Shown here in pieces: positions 1 to 11,147 of a stretch of DNA of 64,000 nucleotides. Below the pieces are notes generated by a model. It saw only the letters and a program-made list of their open reading frames with translations, made no database searches and was not told the origin of the DNA. The DNA lies in NCBI GenBank assembly GCA_034769895.1, contig CM068372.1, forward strand, positions 385,038,782 through 385,102,781, written 5' to 3'. Each line of letters opens with the position of its first letter. Positions within the stretch are counted from its first letter, which is position 1. Made by a program: the position numbers and the translations under genes. Origin of the DNA: Magicicada septendecula. Lineage: Eukaryota > Arthropoda > Insecta > Hemiptera > Cicadidae.

Positions 1-1000
1 TATTTTAAACTTTAAATCCTTTCCTTAGATTACAATCTGCAGTCGTCAGTGTCTGCATTTTTCATTCCGATATATTATCCTACAATTTGCATCATTGAAT
101 GTCGTACAAGTTTTCTACAGTATTTACTGAAATCGACTCGTATTGTTAGCATCCAGTATAACCTTATAACATGATGATATAACTTAATGTTAACAAATTT
201 TGTAAATAAAGATTTATTTTCTTCTTTTCCTCATCAAAGATTAGATTATATAAACCTTTTCCGGCACCCATCTCATCCTCAGACGACCCACGTCTCTTCT
301 ACCAACGGCTTTATAGTTCAGTGCCGCTTTCGGCAATCGATCCTCTGCCATCCGTTGCAGATGATCCCACCATTGTCTTCTGTAAATTGAAATAATTTCG
401 TTTATGCCCTTTACTTCGAGTTCTGCTCTGATATCATCTTTCCTTATACTATCTTGCATTGTATAATTTAAAGTTTTTCAAAGAAACTGCATGTTAGCAC
501 TCTGGATATTGTCGCATTCTTTTTTTGTCGTGACCCATGCCTCACTTGCATAAATCAATGTAAGTATTGCAATTGTCTGTTAAAATTTAATCCTTGTGCT
601 GTGTCTCGTTTTATTTCTAAGATTTCTATGAATCGTACAGCAAATATTCCTAAATTTATCGTCTCTCTTATATCATTATCATACTCAGAGTCATAGCTTA
701 CTGCACAGCCGAGATATTTGAAACAGCTCACTGTTCTAAAGTGCTGTTGTTTGTAACTATCTTAGTCCTCACTGGATATTTACCTTTAAAGGCCATGGTT
801 TTGGTCTTTCTTACTGAAATTGTCACTGAGTACTCTCTTGCCACTTCTTATAATTTAAACATAGCTCATTGTAAATCATCGTCATTTTTTTAATAAGAAC
901 TATGTCATCCACATATAGCAGGGAACCTACGTAAATTGATTTTTTAAGCTGTATTCCCGAAGTCGCTCTGGATTTCCGTGCTCTCAACAATCAAGATTTA
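1..1000. repeat. Direct repeat, copy 1 of a 1-kb block (copy 2 at 61055-62055)
   Basis: The first 1000 bases match 61055-62055 almost base for base; about nine differences were seen by eye, including one single-base length change near position 25. Copy 1 runs straight into an N gap, while copy 2 continues into unrelated AT-rich DNA. The block holds a decayed LINE on the minus strand. It may be a real segmental duplication or a haplotype or assembly duplication at a scaffold gap. Confidence 0.9.
241..960 (-). pseudogene. LINE reverse transcriptase fragment, palm motif to C-terminus
   Basis: Read on the minus strand, about 890-930 encodes LLYVDDIVLI, the YxDD catalytic box of a non-LTR reverse transcriptase. 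Further downstream, 241-459 encodes a conserved LINE C-terminal stretch containing IRKDDIRAEL, WWDHLQRMAEDRLPK and GRRDVGRLRMRW. Stops and frame changes lie between the two parts, so the copy is dead. The clade is not assigned. The same fragment is present in the duplicate near 61.3-62.0 kb. Confidence 0.75.
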
Positions 1001-1500
1001 NNNNNNNNNNNNNNNNNNNNNNNNNNNNNNNNNNNNNNNNNNNNNNNNNNNNNNNNNNNNNNNNNNNNNNNNNNNNNNNNNNNNNNNNNNNNNNNNNNNN
1101 NNNNNNNNNNNNNNNNNNNNNNNNNNNNNNNNNNNNNNNNNNNNNNNNNNNNNNNNNNNNNNNNNNNNNNNNNNNNNNNNNNNNNNNNNNNNNNNNNNNN
1201 NNNNNNNNNNNNNNNNNNNNNNNNNNNNNNNNNNNNNNNNNNNNNNNNNNNNNNNNNNNNNNNNNNNNNNNNNNNNNNNNNNNNNNNNNNNNNNNNNNNN
1301 NNNNNNNNNNNNNNNNNNNNNNNNNNNNNNNNNNNNNNNNNNNNNNNNNNNNNNNNNNNNNNNNNNNNNNNNNNNNNNNNNNNNNNNNNNNNNNNNNNNN
1401 NNNNNNNNNNNNNNNNNNNNNNNNNNNNNNNNNNNNNNNNNNNNNNNNNNNNNNNNNNNNNNNNNNNNNNNNNNNNNNNNNNNNNNNNNNNNNNNNNNNN
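1001..1500. other. Assembly gap of exactly 500 N
   Basis: All bases are N. The round length suggests a scaffolding placeholder of unknown true size. The open frames that appear to cross it are artefacts of N translation. Confidence 0.99.
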
Positions 1501-1544
1501 TGCATCTGTAAAAAGTGTTTAACCTCTGAAACTCCTAGTAAGTG

Positions 1545-1750
1545 GTATCAGCCGGACGGATTAAGACGGTACGGTCATGTGTGTCGTATGGGCAACGATA
1601 GATGGCCGAAGAAATTACTACACTGGATCCCGTCCAAAAAGGGAGGTTACGAAAGACTCTGGTAGAAGGTGTAAGGAATGGAAGGACGCAGAGAAATCTG
1701 AAGGAGTATGTTTTGAAATATCAGAAAGTTTGGAAGCAGGATTCGCGAAA
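1545..1750 (+). pseudogene. LINE C-terminal fragment
   Basis: In one plus frame the sequence reads RRYGHVCRMGNDRWPKK followed by a KGRLRKTLVEGVRN-like segment, then a stop. This matches the basic C-terminal tail common to many insect LINE ORF2 proteins (pattern: W/YGHV.RM....PKK, then G-R-basic run). It is 5'-truncated by the gap or by decay. Confidence 0.65.
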
Positions 1751-1799
1751 AACGGCTTGTTAAAGAGTCGAAAATGGCAGTATATTCAGTTTACTAAAT

Positions 1800-2395
1800 A
1801 AAACATTGAAAATATTCATAATTACTTGCATTTATTTATTTACCATGTATGTATTATTGAAAAATGAATAAGTTCTTTTTTCAGGATAGAATGATAATTA
1901 ATTTTTTGTTCATACGCGATGAAGCGTTAGTGGCTTTCCTACTGAAACTTTATAACTCTTTATGTACACAACACTGTAAAAACGTTAGCCTTTCTGATAC
2001 TTAAGCTATCGTTAGGTCGTAATCAACCACATGTCGATTTTTTAAGTACCAAAAACGCTCGGTTTTATATCTTCTCCTTTTAGTGTCTTGCCTAATCAGG
2101 TGTTTAACCTTAAAGTATGTGTTTATATTTTTTTCTGTTTTGTACAGAGTGCAACTGTTCTGCAACAGTAAAGCCTGGCCACTGTCGGTGTTTACAAAAC
2201 CAAGTTTGTTATTCCGACCAATCTATTTTGTACCTTCTATTTCTCATTTAGAATGAGTCTCAGTAGGGCATAATGGGAGGGGGGTCTCTTTATATATGTC
2301 ACAAGTCTGCAAATTGTTTCTTTTGGTAGTCGCAAGTATTGTGGGCTCAAGTCCCGTTATGTTAAGTACGGTGTCATTTCTAGTGTGGCTTTCAA
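1800..2395. other. AT-rich, nothing recognised
   Basis: No coding signal, repeat structure or terminal motif was seen. Confidence 0.5.
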
Positions 2396-2399
2396 AAGA

Positions 2400-2660
2400 A
2401 ATTCTCAATAGGCGTCTATTTTGAAAGCATTAATACAATCTATAGTATTTTGTTTAAGTGCCCATGTTTTACAGGCGTAAAGGAAGAAGGACCACACGTA
2501 GCATTTAACAAATCTCTCTTGGACACGGAGGCCCAGTGTTCTGTTAGTGACAAGTAATTTTATTTAGTTTCAGCAATGCAGAATAAACCTGGTCGATTCT
2601 TGCTTTGATATCCTCATCAGGATCCAAGGTTTGATTTATCCAGCAGGCTAGTGAATTCAT
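2400..2660 (-). pseudogene. LINE RT C-terminal fragment with a frameshift
   Basis: On the minus strand, 2660 down to about 2555 reads INQTLDPDEDIKARIDQV and ALLKLNKI. After a single frame change it continues as GLRVQERFVKCYVW then FFLYACKTW, which corresponds to the KxYVWSVLLYGCETW segment of LINE reverse transcriptases. One frameshift near 2554 plus later stops make it a pseudogene. Confidence 0.7.
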
Positions 2661-2820
2661 GAAGATTTATAAAATTTGATATTTTACAATGGAATGCACT
2701 TTTGCCTTTATTAAGACAAACATATAAAGGCTAAAAATGAAACTTTTTTGAAAAATTTAGGAATAAATATGCCAAAAATTTAAGCATTAACATTTAAGTT
2801 AACACTACCCATTATCTATT

Positions 2821-2846
2821 TTTCTCTCTGTCTGTCTGTCTGTCTA

Positions 2847-2935
<89 letters not shown>
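2821..2935. repeat. Compound microsatellite (TCTG)n-(TC)n
   Basis: A run of TCTG units with a TCTA interruption passes directly into about 60 bp of pure TC. The RE- and DRQT-rich open frame over it is a translation artefact. Confidence 0.95.
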
Positions 2936-2937
<2 letters not shown>

Positions 2938-3665
2938 TCTTTGCTTGTTTGTATCTTTTTCTTTCTTTCGAACATGTGTTTCCCACATTTGTTTAGCTTC
3001 CGTCACCATATCTGGTTTCGTGAATAAGCTATTCAGTCATTTCCCCGTTTTTCTTCACTTCCATTCCAAATATTACACTCTGAGAAACTTATTCGTAGCC
3101 AACAAAGATGCCATTCTTGGCCACAGCGTTACTCAGAGAAAGTTTCTTCTTCCTGATTAGCAGCCTTCACAGAATTTTTTATCAGGCGAAGTTTATATGT
3201 AAAGTTGGCAGTGTAATTTCATAACTAGCAAGTAAGTGATGATACTGAATATATTTGTTTCCAGGCACCACCATATCTATTCAGGTTAGTCATTCTTACT
3301 TAGCGTGAAGACCTGTCACGACTATACCACATGGACAGAAAGCAGCAATATTTGATCTATTGTAACAGTATGCCGAATAAGATGCCAATTATCTACAGAT
3401 ATCCATGTATCTGCTATTTCACAATCTTCATATTTAATTTTCCCTAGAAGCAATTTAACGTTTCCATATCTTTCGATGTTGCTAACAGAATTTTTTATTT
3501 AAAAACTCTTTAATAAAACTGGAATATATCAGTAAATTGTAGAGGTAATTGGTGTTTCAGAAAAAAAATTGGAGCTATTTTAATATCAAAATTGTTTTTC
3601 TTACATACAAATTAATAAAAATTGCCTTTTTTTAAAGTCTGAAAATTTTTTTTATGTTAGCCAAA
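2936..3665. other. AT-rich spacer, nothing recognised
   Basis: No convincing ORF or repeat is seen up to the piggyBac-type element. Confidence 0.5.
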
Positions 3666-3669
3666 TTAA

Positions 3670-4957
3670 CACGTTGAACACCACGCCATGGTGTCCGCTC
3701 GCTGACTTTTCTGTGGGGCCATGGCGGACACCGGTGTCCGCTATACATTGTTGTAGAAAATGTTCTTTACGGACCATGTGTCCGTTAATACGCTATCTCT
3801 TACATACATAATGTGTCCCCTCGGCCTCAGAGGACATACTGCTGCCATCGGTTTTCGATATTTACCTCGTATAATAGCGTAGTACGAAATTACAACTGAG
3901 GTGAACATTGTGTCCGCTGTGGCCCGGGGGACCAGAAATTTTTGCTGGTTTCTTATGGAAAGTATTATTTTGGGTATATAAAATTATGTAGCTTTATGAT
4001 AGGAATAAATAGGTAAGTACTAAATAAAAATGTGTTTTGTTAGTAAAATTCGTAATATTTTACGTGAACGTAACCTCAAAATAATTTCATATTCCCCCTA
4101 ACACGCTATCTTTTGGTTTTAAATGTGTCCGCTCTGGCTTCACACGACGTATTGCTGCCATCGGATTTTCCATATTTACCCTTTATGAAAGCGAAATACG
4201 AAACTACATGTCATCTTAATTTTGTGTCCACTATGGTGTGGAAGATCAAATATTATTTTTGCAGGTTTTTTTATAGAAAGCATCCTCTTCAGCTACACAA
4301 AATTTTTAAAACTTATGTATGGAAATAAATAGGTTAGTTTACGAAATAAAAATCTGATTTGCTAGTAACAAGCAACTTATAATATCAAATAAATTTATTT
4401 TTGCCTTAGACAGTATAAACGTCCTATTTGTGCCTCTCATTGAAACATTCCAAGCAGTACCTTGGTTCTTCAGGGTAGTCCTTGCAAAATGTTTTATCCT
4501 TTTTAATTTTGTTCTTTTCAATTTCTCCGCAAAGGTTTCTTTCACAGCAGCTAGCACGTATCTGGGGCCTTCTCCTGCAGAACCTTCCTTCTTGCAAAAT
4601 ACATTCTTCTTATCATACATGTTTAAAAATTCGCTACTAAACAACTCATTTGAAAATATAAATAACTCAAAATAGCACAACACAATCAAGGAAACGATAA
4701 CTTATACTCAGACGCACGATGTAAACACTACTAGCGGAGGCTATGCAATACGCTAAGCGGTGTCCGCCATGGTGTCCGCTCTGGCCCCAGACGCCTTCTA
4801 CACCGGTGTCAGCTGTAGGTTTTTCTAATAAAACTTAAAAAATAAAATCTGTTTTTCATTTAAACCTAGACAGGAACGTTTCTTGTGTTACAAGTGACTG
4901 GAAAATCATTTTGGCCCATAGAGAAAAATTTTAAAATTTGGCTTGGCAGTCAACGTG
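3670..4957. mobile_element. piggyBac-type non-autonomous element (MITE-like)
   Basis: The element is flanked on both sides by TTAA (3666-3669 and 4958-4961). Its ends are inverted: CACGTTGAACACC on the left and, reversed, CACGTTGACTGCC on the right, with the first eight bases identical. A TTAA target duplication with a short inverted repeat is the hallmark of the piggyBac superfamily. The 1288 bp hold no transposase domain that I recognise. The 116-codon minus frame at 4339-4689 is uncharacterised and may be chance. Degenerate copies of GTGTCCGCT recur about ten times, clustered toward both ends, as subterminal transposase sites might. It would need a transposase supplied in trans. Confidence 0.75.
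3800..4375. repeat. Diverged internal tandem duplication inside the piggyBac-type element
   Basis: About 3800-4060 and 4102-4375 share the same ordered landmarks: ACGCTATCT, ATGTGTCC, GCTGCCATCGG, a TATTTACC block, a TGGAAAG-like block and GAATAAATAGGT. The units are roughly 270-300 bp and clearly diverged, so the duplication is old. Confidence 0.7.
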
Positions 4958-4961
4958 TTAA

Positions 4962-5584
4962 GCGATAAAAACATCTTATAATTTAATTTCATTATTTATG
5001 TCTTAATAATTTGGCTATGGTGTTTTAGCAAAACGTGGTTAACCATTTTTTGTATTGTGTGTAAATCTAAACTTTACAGCTATACTTAAGACTAAGTGTT
5101 TCAAATGTTTAATACAAATAATTCGTCATATGGAAAGTGTAGATATACTTATATCTTATGATTTGAATTTGTTGCTGTTCTACGTTTCGTTAATTTTGTT
5201 ATACGTAATGGTTTTTAAAATACATTATCATGTTATTGAGAAACCAGTGGCAGAAATGAGATACAAATACACTTTCTTGGCTGTGCAGAGAACGGACGTG
5301 TAGAAAATCGAATCACGCTCCGCACTGCAAGAGGTCCAAATTGAATCAAGAACACAATCGCATGTTTCGGCCAACGAAATAGTGTTACTTAATTTCCGCT
5401 GCTCGCCCATACCGTCCGAAACTGATATTTCTGACAACTTTTCTCAAAAATTCCTTCAGCTGTTTTGGCTGTTCTTACTCTACACGTATTTCGGCTCAGG
5501 TTTTTATTGAAACATTTCTAATACTTTTTCTAAGATAATACGTCCAGAGATTTGTTACTGTGTCTGTTCTTACGTACCACAACA
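4962..5584. other. Unassigned AT-rich sequence
   Basis: Short open frames only; no family motif was seen on either strand. Confidence 0.5.
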
Positions 5585-6585
5585 ACCCCTTTCGATCACC
5601 GTGTTGTCAATTGACACCATTGTGCTTAGTCGACTACTGCGTGCAAACGTGTGCTGTATTCGTTTCGTTACTTTGGTGGTATCTGACGACATCGGAGTTC
5701 TAACTTTTGTCACAAGCAGCGTTTCAATTTGTTTTGATTTGGCGATAATGTGGTTATGTTTCCCATGTTGGTCAGTGTGTTGCGAGTTTTATTTTCAGAT
5801 ACGTTGCTTTTAATAATATTTTACAGTTAATCCTATTTAAGTCTGACACAAAATAATCAACATTTATAAAAGGTGTAAATAACACATAAACATGATAGTT
5901 TTGAAATATTTTCTGTAAATTGCGAGCAAGAATGTTTTAAGTTTCTATGTTGTTATTTGACGCCACCATGACTAATGGGTACTAACTATGCATAAATATA
6001 AAAAAAACTGTCTTTCGTCATATTGTAAAGTTACAAAGAATTTATTGTAATTTTCACTGGTCTTATACTATATACAATTATAGCTATGTAAAAACATGAA
6101 ACAAAATATGTACTTACTGAAATTCAAGAACAGCATTGGACTGATTCTGATCCAAAAAGAAAAAAATCTCCGCTGCCAAGAAAAGAGGGCGTCCGCGGTC
6201 AGCCAGCCAAGAAGAAGATGAATATAAAAACCCGAAAAACCGAAAAAGATCAAAGAAGGAATTTAATCTAGTTCATATGCCAAATACGACGTCCATTTTT
6301 ACTGACCATTTGACATTGACGGACAGGGAAGTGCAACTTGGAAGGATGAAAGGAGAGGAGACGACTTCAATGTTTCAAATGTTATGTGTCACATTGTATC
6401 AACAAAAACAAGAACTGTTTTTTTTTTAATTTTATGTTGAGTGAGAAAATTTATTTATTTGTAATAAATTGTACATAACGTGAGTAATATTTGATATTTC
6501 TGTAATATGTACTTTTTTCATGTGATATACCCCGTGGAGTCACAACGGTGTCAATTGACAACATTCGACTGTTCAAAAACCATAA
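5585..6585 (+). mobile_element. Internally deleted piggyBac-like element
   Basis: Inverted repeats face each other at about 5604-5632 and 6540-6565: GTTGTCAATTGACACC on the left and its exact complement on the right, with similarity extending into TCGA and TTGTG blocks on either side. Between them, at 6150-6430, lies a piggyBac-type transposase tail. The outer ends are uncertain: a TTAA is present at about 6589 on the right, but the left flank reads ACAA. At about 1 kb, most of the transposase gene (usually about 600 codons) is missing. Confidence 0.6.
6150..6430 (+). pseudogene. piggyBac transposase C-terminal cysteine-rich domain, frameshifted
   Basis: One plus frame reads KKRGRPRSASQEEDEYKNPK, the basic linker often seen before the C-terminal domain of piggyBac transposases. 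After a frame change the sequence reads CNLEG, a stop, and then CFKCYVSHCINKNKNCF, which matches the spacing of the terminal zinc-binding cysteine cluster (CxxC...C...CF). That domain helps bind the element ends. A TGA and at least one frameshift show it is not functional. The catalytic DDD region is absent. Confidence 0.65.
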
Positions 6586-6711
6586 ATTAAATACACACAT
6601 TTTTAACTAAATGGTGTTCATATGAATGATTATGATAAGGAAATTAAAAAAAATGTTTCAAAAGCTAAAAAATAATTAATTACTGAAAGGGATACTGCGA
6701 AAAACTGAATT

Positions 6712-6995
6712 TTAAAAATACTGAATTATTTTAATATTAGATTTCTTAGTACAGCCCCAAATCTGTACACCATACACCCAAACTAGTTTCAAGACTTGTT
6801 GGTATAACAACACCCAGTTATGCAGCGACAGCTCAGAGTGTCTTCCAACCAACCACCACATTTTATTAAATTTTAATCCAAGTTCTTCCGGTTTTTTTGA
6901 AATGTTATTTCCACCTAAGTTCGGCATCCAGAGTCATTCCCTTGGGTACTTCTCTGAGCTTGGGTATATATTGATTCCAAGTCACGTTAATTAAG
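6712..6995 (-). pseudogene. Jockey-type LINE RT fragment
   Basis: On the minus strand it reads GMTLDAELRW, then after a frame change EELGLKFNKMWWLVGRHSEL, LLYQQVL and VWVYGVQIWG followed by KKSNIKIIQ. This is the thumb-region signature of Jockey-clade reverse transcriptases (YLG.TLD...LTW, YWLLGR.S.LSL.NK.LLY, KPVWTYG.QLWG). Only about 90 codons survive. Confidence 0.75.
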
Positions 6996-6999
6996 AGTT

Positions 7000-8530
7000 A
7001 AATATTTGTTGATAAGCACCCGAGTCATGGTTACTATATAAGACATGTTTTCTTCTGCATTTGTAATACGTACACAAATAACATTATTTCAGTAGTACTG
7101 ATGATAAGTATTACCCAATTTCGTTTTCTGTCATTCGCCTACTGGCAACCAACAATTGGTGATCGTGTTCCTCAGGCTGTCATCCATTGTCAAAGTTGAT
7201 AGCGTATCTTTCCGGTAATCACCCTCGTTATCCGTGGGACTATTTGTGAATAACTTGCATCACTTTGCGATGGCGGAGCGTGAAAACGCTATGTCGCCAC
7301 ACGCTTTCCTTATATGCCTATGGATTTCAGTAGTGTTACAAGTCTTTGGGAACAAAAAAAAGTCACTTGCAGATTTCTATTCTAGACACTATTTGCAAAT
7401 GACGTGACATGATTCGCGGCTAACAACGGACTAACCGTTACTACCAAGTAGGAACGTTACTACAGCTGACGGAAACGGAAGTTAACCAGTGTTGCCAACA
7501 ATCTTCATCAAAATATCTCTTTTAGAAAAAGAACATGAGCAAGTGCGACTAACTTTTTGACTGCCATTGGTAGACAGAGAAAACAAAGTGTTGCAAATAT
7601 TTACTGGATTTCAAAGGATTTTAATTATCTACATCAACATCACCACTCCAAGGACTAGGCTTTAGACGTGTTCCGGAACCCATCATTAATCCATTTGCAT
7701 TTGTCCTTTTGCGTTAGCTTAGGTCGTTTTGCCGTATTTCCTATCCAATTTCCGAGGCTCGTATGAGTTTTGTAAGTACATATATTTTTACTTAGGTTAT
7801 TGGCCTACTGTAAAACCCCCAACCGAGAGGACCAGGAACTTTGATTTTGAGCTGCTCTTCCCCTAGAGAGTTGCTTTCACCTCAGCTGACGAGCTCTTTC
7901 TGCCCGATCGCAGTAGACTAAATAACTAAGCCCATGTGTGCAGCCGTTGGCCTACTGTAGGCTCCTCCGCCTCCACACTATATGCACAACCTGCTGTCGA
8001 TATGCACCATCCTGCCAGGCCAGACTCGAGGATACCCCCAGGCTGCCCTGACAGAACTCTCATCTCTCGTTTGCTTACCGATCCACTCTGTCAAAGGGAT
8101 TGGCTACCACAACCTTGGAGTGGATTGCTCGGCGTAACAGGGCCCACCAACGTGTAGGCGAGAATGGAGTTGGGGTGGATAGGCTAGTGCATTTCTCTTC
8201 AAAGAAAGCATATTTTGGGGTCACACCCTGTTTCGGACCCATAATTTTAACTATAGGTAAAGTATTTGCTTATATTTACCAGACTTGGTTGCGTTATAAT
8301 AGATGAAATGTGTGTTCTGCATCTGTAATACGTACATAAAGAATACTGTTTCAATAGTACTGATGTTGAACCAAAACAAAAGGCTACATTTCAGTCCGCG
8401 CTGTCTCATTAAATTTTCACCGCGTTCATCTACCGTTGTCACACCGTCATTCGTTCTGTCCAAGATATCATACAAATCCTCATATCAGGTGCACAGTCTC
8501 TAGAGAGACTAGACTACCAGACTTATAAGA
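7000..8530. other. Unassigned; holds two copies of a 65-bp dispersed repeat
   Basis: Bases 7041-7105 and 8301-8366 are diverged direct copies sharing TTCTGCAT, TGTAATACGTACA and AGTACTGATG. Nothing coding is recognised between them. The 7810-8160 part is richer in GC but shows no known domain. Confidence 0.55.
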
Positions 8531-8958
8531 TTTGAATAGTAGTTTCACGAGGCGAGGCGCGGCGGGCGCAGTCGGGTTGGTTTATTTACAAGTACACTGT
8601 CAGACTCAGAGCCGTGGCCGTATTGTATGTAAGATTAGGGAGTTCGTTTTCTCTCTGTCAGCCGGGGTTTCACGGCAGCCCACACTACCAGATTTTGCAT
8701 TATTCTTGGAACTGAAATTGCCAGCCAAACAGAGTTTTTGTCGTCTGCTCAGGTTGATATCTGATTTTGGAATCCGATCAATAAAATCCGCCAGCAGTAA
8801 AATGTAATCCAGTTTATTAATTAAAGGGGCTGGTCACGGATTTTGCTTATCTTACGTTTTACCAGAATTACAGTTTTACTGTAATTTACTTTTTTTACAT
8901 ACTTTAAGAGGGTTTTACCAAATCCTAATTACTTTACATAAGTAACTGATGAGGAATC
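8531..8958. other. Unassigned; 8540-8790 is GC-richer than its surroundings
   Basis: The plus frame at 8532-8807 is open for 91 codons but has no recognisable domain or splice context. No call is made. Confidence 0.4.
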
Positions 8959-9006
8959 ATGATTTACCACAAAGTGTTAAAAGGTTTACCACATGGTTTA
9001 CCGAAA

Positions 9007-9105
9007 GGTCATGATGATAGTGAAGAAGGTCATGATGATAGTGAGGAAGGTCATGATGATAGTGAGGAAGGTCATGATGATAGTGAGGAAGGTCATGATG
9101 AGGTA
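9007..9105 (+). repeat. 21-bp minisatellite, about 4.7 units
   Basis: The unit GGTCATGATGATAGTGAGGA plus A repeats with only one or two changes. The length is a multiple of three and the plus frame stays open, encoding GHDDSEE repeats. No start context or flanking domain supports a real gene, and the frame then runs into an LTR. Confidence 0.9.
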
Positions 9106-9113
9106 GAAAATAT

Positions 9114-9668
9114 TGTTATGCCATTACAGAACGTAAGTTCTACACGTTTCTCGGCTATCCCAGCAGAGGCCATCTGTAATGTGCGTGTGCGTACATATTG
9201 CTGCTACTCTTTGAGATGAAAGACAAATTACGTGACACTTATCACGCGTCAACCGCCGAGGCTGTTCCAAACATCACCGGTCCGCGCGCACTGTGTTCAA
9301 GGCCGCAAGCAATTACGCTCTATAGTTTTCTAGTAGTGTTGACGCGTATTATGGTTTATTCTGGAACACTTGCGCTATCTATTTAAACAACGACAGCTGC
9401 CGCTTAGTTTCGGTTTAAGTGGGGATTTATTCCAGTGAGTTTCGAAGTATTGTAGCGAAGTGTTATGGGTTTTATAATTGTGCGGGAATCTATTAGCTGA
9501 CATTATTATTGCATGTGGACTTTTTTTTAAATTTGTTGTAAGGCTTATCTTCTTGTGTACAGACTGTTAATTATTGTGATAATTAAAAATGGTTATTAGT
9601 GATTTCATTGGTGTCTTGTATTTTGTTTTCCACTGTACCATACGACGATCAAGGAGACCGTCGTAACA
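9114..9668 (+). mobile_element. Solo LTR, TGTTACG...CGTAACA family
   Basis: It starts TGTTATGCC and ends GTCGTAACA. Shared blocks with the other family members are TTTCTCGGCTATCCCAGC, GTGCGTACATATTGCTGC, AGTGATTTCATTGGTGTCTT and TTTTCCACTGTACC. The flanks are ATAT and ATGT, a probable 4-bp target duplication with one later change. No internal region is attached, so it is a solo LTR left by LTR-LTR recombination. Confidence 0.8.
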
Positions 9669-9819
9669 ATGTTTTTTAAATAAATTACACTTAAAAATAT
9701 TTGATTTTTGTATAAACACATACATCTACTGCTAATCGTTTTGTGATTACTTTATACCTTATTGGATAAGGCCGTTACTGTAGGAAAACAGGATTAGTCC
9801 TCCCGTTTCAAACGGTAGA

Positions 9820-9953
9820 GGTGAAAATGTTAAATTCGTTCGGACACCTACAGCGCATGTCAACGGAGAGCTATCCAAAGAAGGTACGAGAGTGGACACA
9901 CAACTCGACGGGAGGAAAAGAGGAAGGCCTAGAAATTCTTGGAGAAAAGATAT
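9820..9953 (+). pseudogene. LINE C-terminus, 5' part, split by an LTR
   Basis: The plus frame reads FGHLQRMSTESYPKKVREWT, then, after frame change, RPRNSW and KDI at the point where the next LTR begins. This is the conserved LINE ORF2 tail. The reading continues at 11148 on the other side of the LTR. Confidence 0.7.
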
Positions 9954-11147
9954 TGCTACGAAATAACGTAACACTCTCGAAGTGTCGGCAGGTGCAGTTA
10001 CGTGAAAGTTCTGTAACACTCTCGGAGTGTCGGCAGGTGCAGTTAGGTGAAAGTTCTACACGTTTCTCGGCTAACCGAGCGGGTGCAGTGACTGTGTCAA
10101 GGCCGAGCAGGCAAGTATCCTCTAGGCCAGTCATTAGGCAACCTTTGAATTTATGGGGGCGCATATAGTAATGAGGACCAGTTCGATGGGGGCACCCCCC
10201 TTCAATGGAAAAATAGAAAATTGCGGAGATCAATAGCCGGACGTTACAAACATTAACTGTCACTTTGTAATACCCTTGCGATTATATTTAGCAACGTGAA
10301 ACACTGAATCAGAACAAGCTTTGCAATATTTTTCATAAAAATTTGTGAAAATATTTACATTAGGAGTAGGTTATCAACAATCTGTCATCATGCACACGCG
10401 CGTTAAAACTAACAAGACTTTAAACGAAAAAACCGGTTAATCAGGAAAACATGTTAATAAAATTAAATTAATGAACTTACGACAATAACATTATTTATTT
10501 TCATAAAGTGCACGAAAATGTAAAACTTGAAAAAATCAAGTTTCTCCTTTGGAGAGAAAGGTGTTTACAAGGTCTGGGCGACAAGGTCGACAATCATATT
10601 GTCAGGCGACGCGGCTCGATAAATGGCTGGTACTATTTTATAATACAATTCTTCGAAGCAGGTGCAATGCGGATGCGTTCCTTTGTTCAAAAAAATAAAA
10701 TTTACGAATTGGTTCGCGGGCGCGTCAAACCTTACCGACGGCCGCACTTACGCCCGCGGACGCAGGGTTGCCAACTGCTGCTCTAGACTGTTCGAGTACA
10801 CGTAAATACGAAAATTATGCTGACACGCCGCCAAAAGAATGAAATATTATTTTGAAACATCTGTGAGACGTATATACTGAGGAACAGTGACCGGTTTAGA
10901 AGTTAGTTAACACTCGGTGAGAGTAGTGTGGAGTAGAGTGCTGATCAAGTGAGTAGTGGAAAGTGATTATTGTGTGGAACTCTATAGTTGACAATTATTA
11001 TTTTTTGTGGAAAAAATTTAACTTAAAGTACTGTATAAGAGCACCTGTTGATTTCACATTGTTATTTGTCACTAATTAAAGCTGGTAATTAGTGACTTCA
11101 TTGGTGTCTGTGTTTTGTATCCACTGAACCACAAGACAGTCGTAACA
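9954..11147 (+). mobile_element. Solo LTR (1194 bp) inserted into a LINE
   Basis: Begins TGCTACG and ends CAGTCGTAACA, flanked on both sides by ATAT (9950-9953 and 11148-11151). The 3' third shows the family blocks ATTAAAGCTGGT, TTAGTGACTTCATTGGTGTC and CCACTGAACCAC. The 5' part differs from other members and contains a 45-bp tandem duplication (about 9968-10057) and a TTTCTCGGCTAACCGAGC block. A possible TATA element lies near 10870. Removing the LTR and one ATAT copy rejoins a LINE reading frame, which independently supports both borders. Confidence 0.8.
9968..10057 (+). repeat. Two tandem 45-bp units inside the LTR
   Basis: Each unit begins GTAACACTCTCG and ends GTGAAAGTTCT, with two differences. 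Each contains the imperfect dyad ACACTCTCGAAGTGT, a candidate protein-binding or hairpin site in the LTR promoter-proximal half. Confidence 0.85.

Noticed and set aside
978-1511. Long open frames on both strands across 1001-1500
   Set aside because: They consist of translated N bases in the assembly gap.
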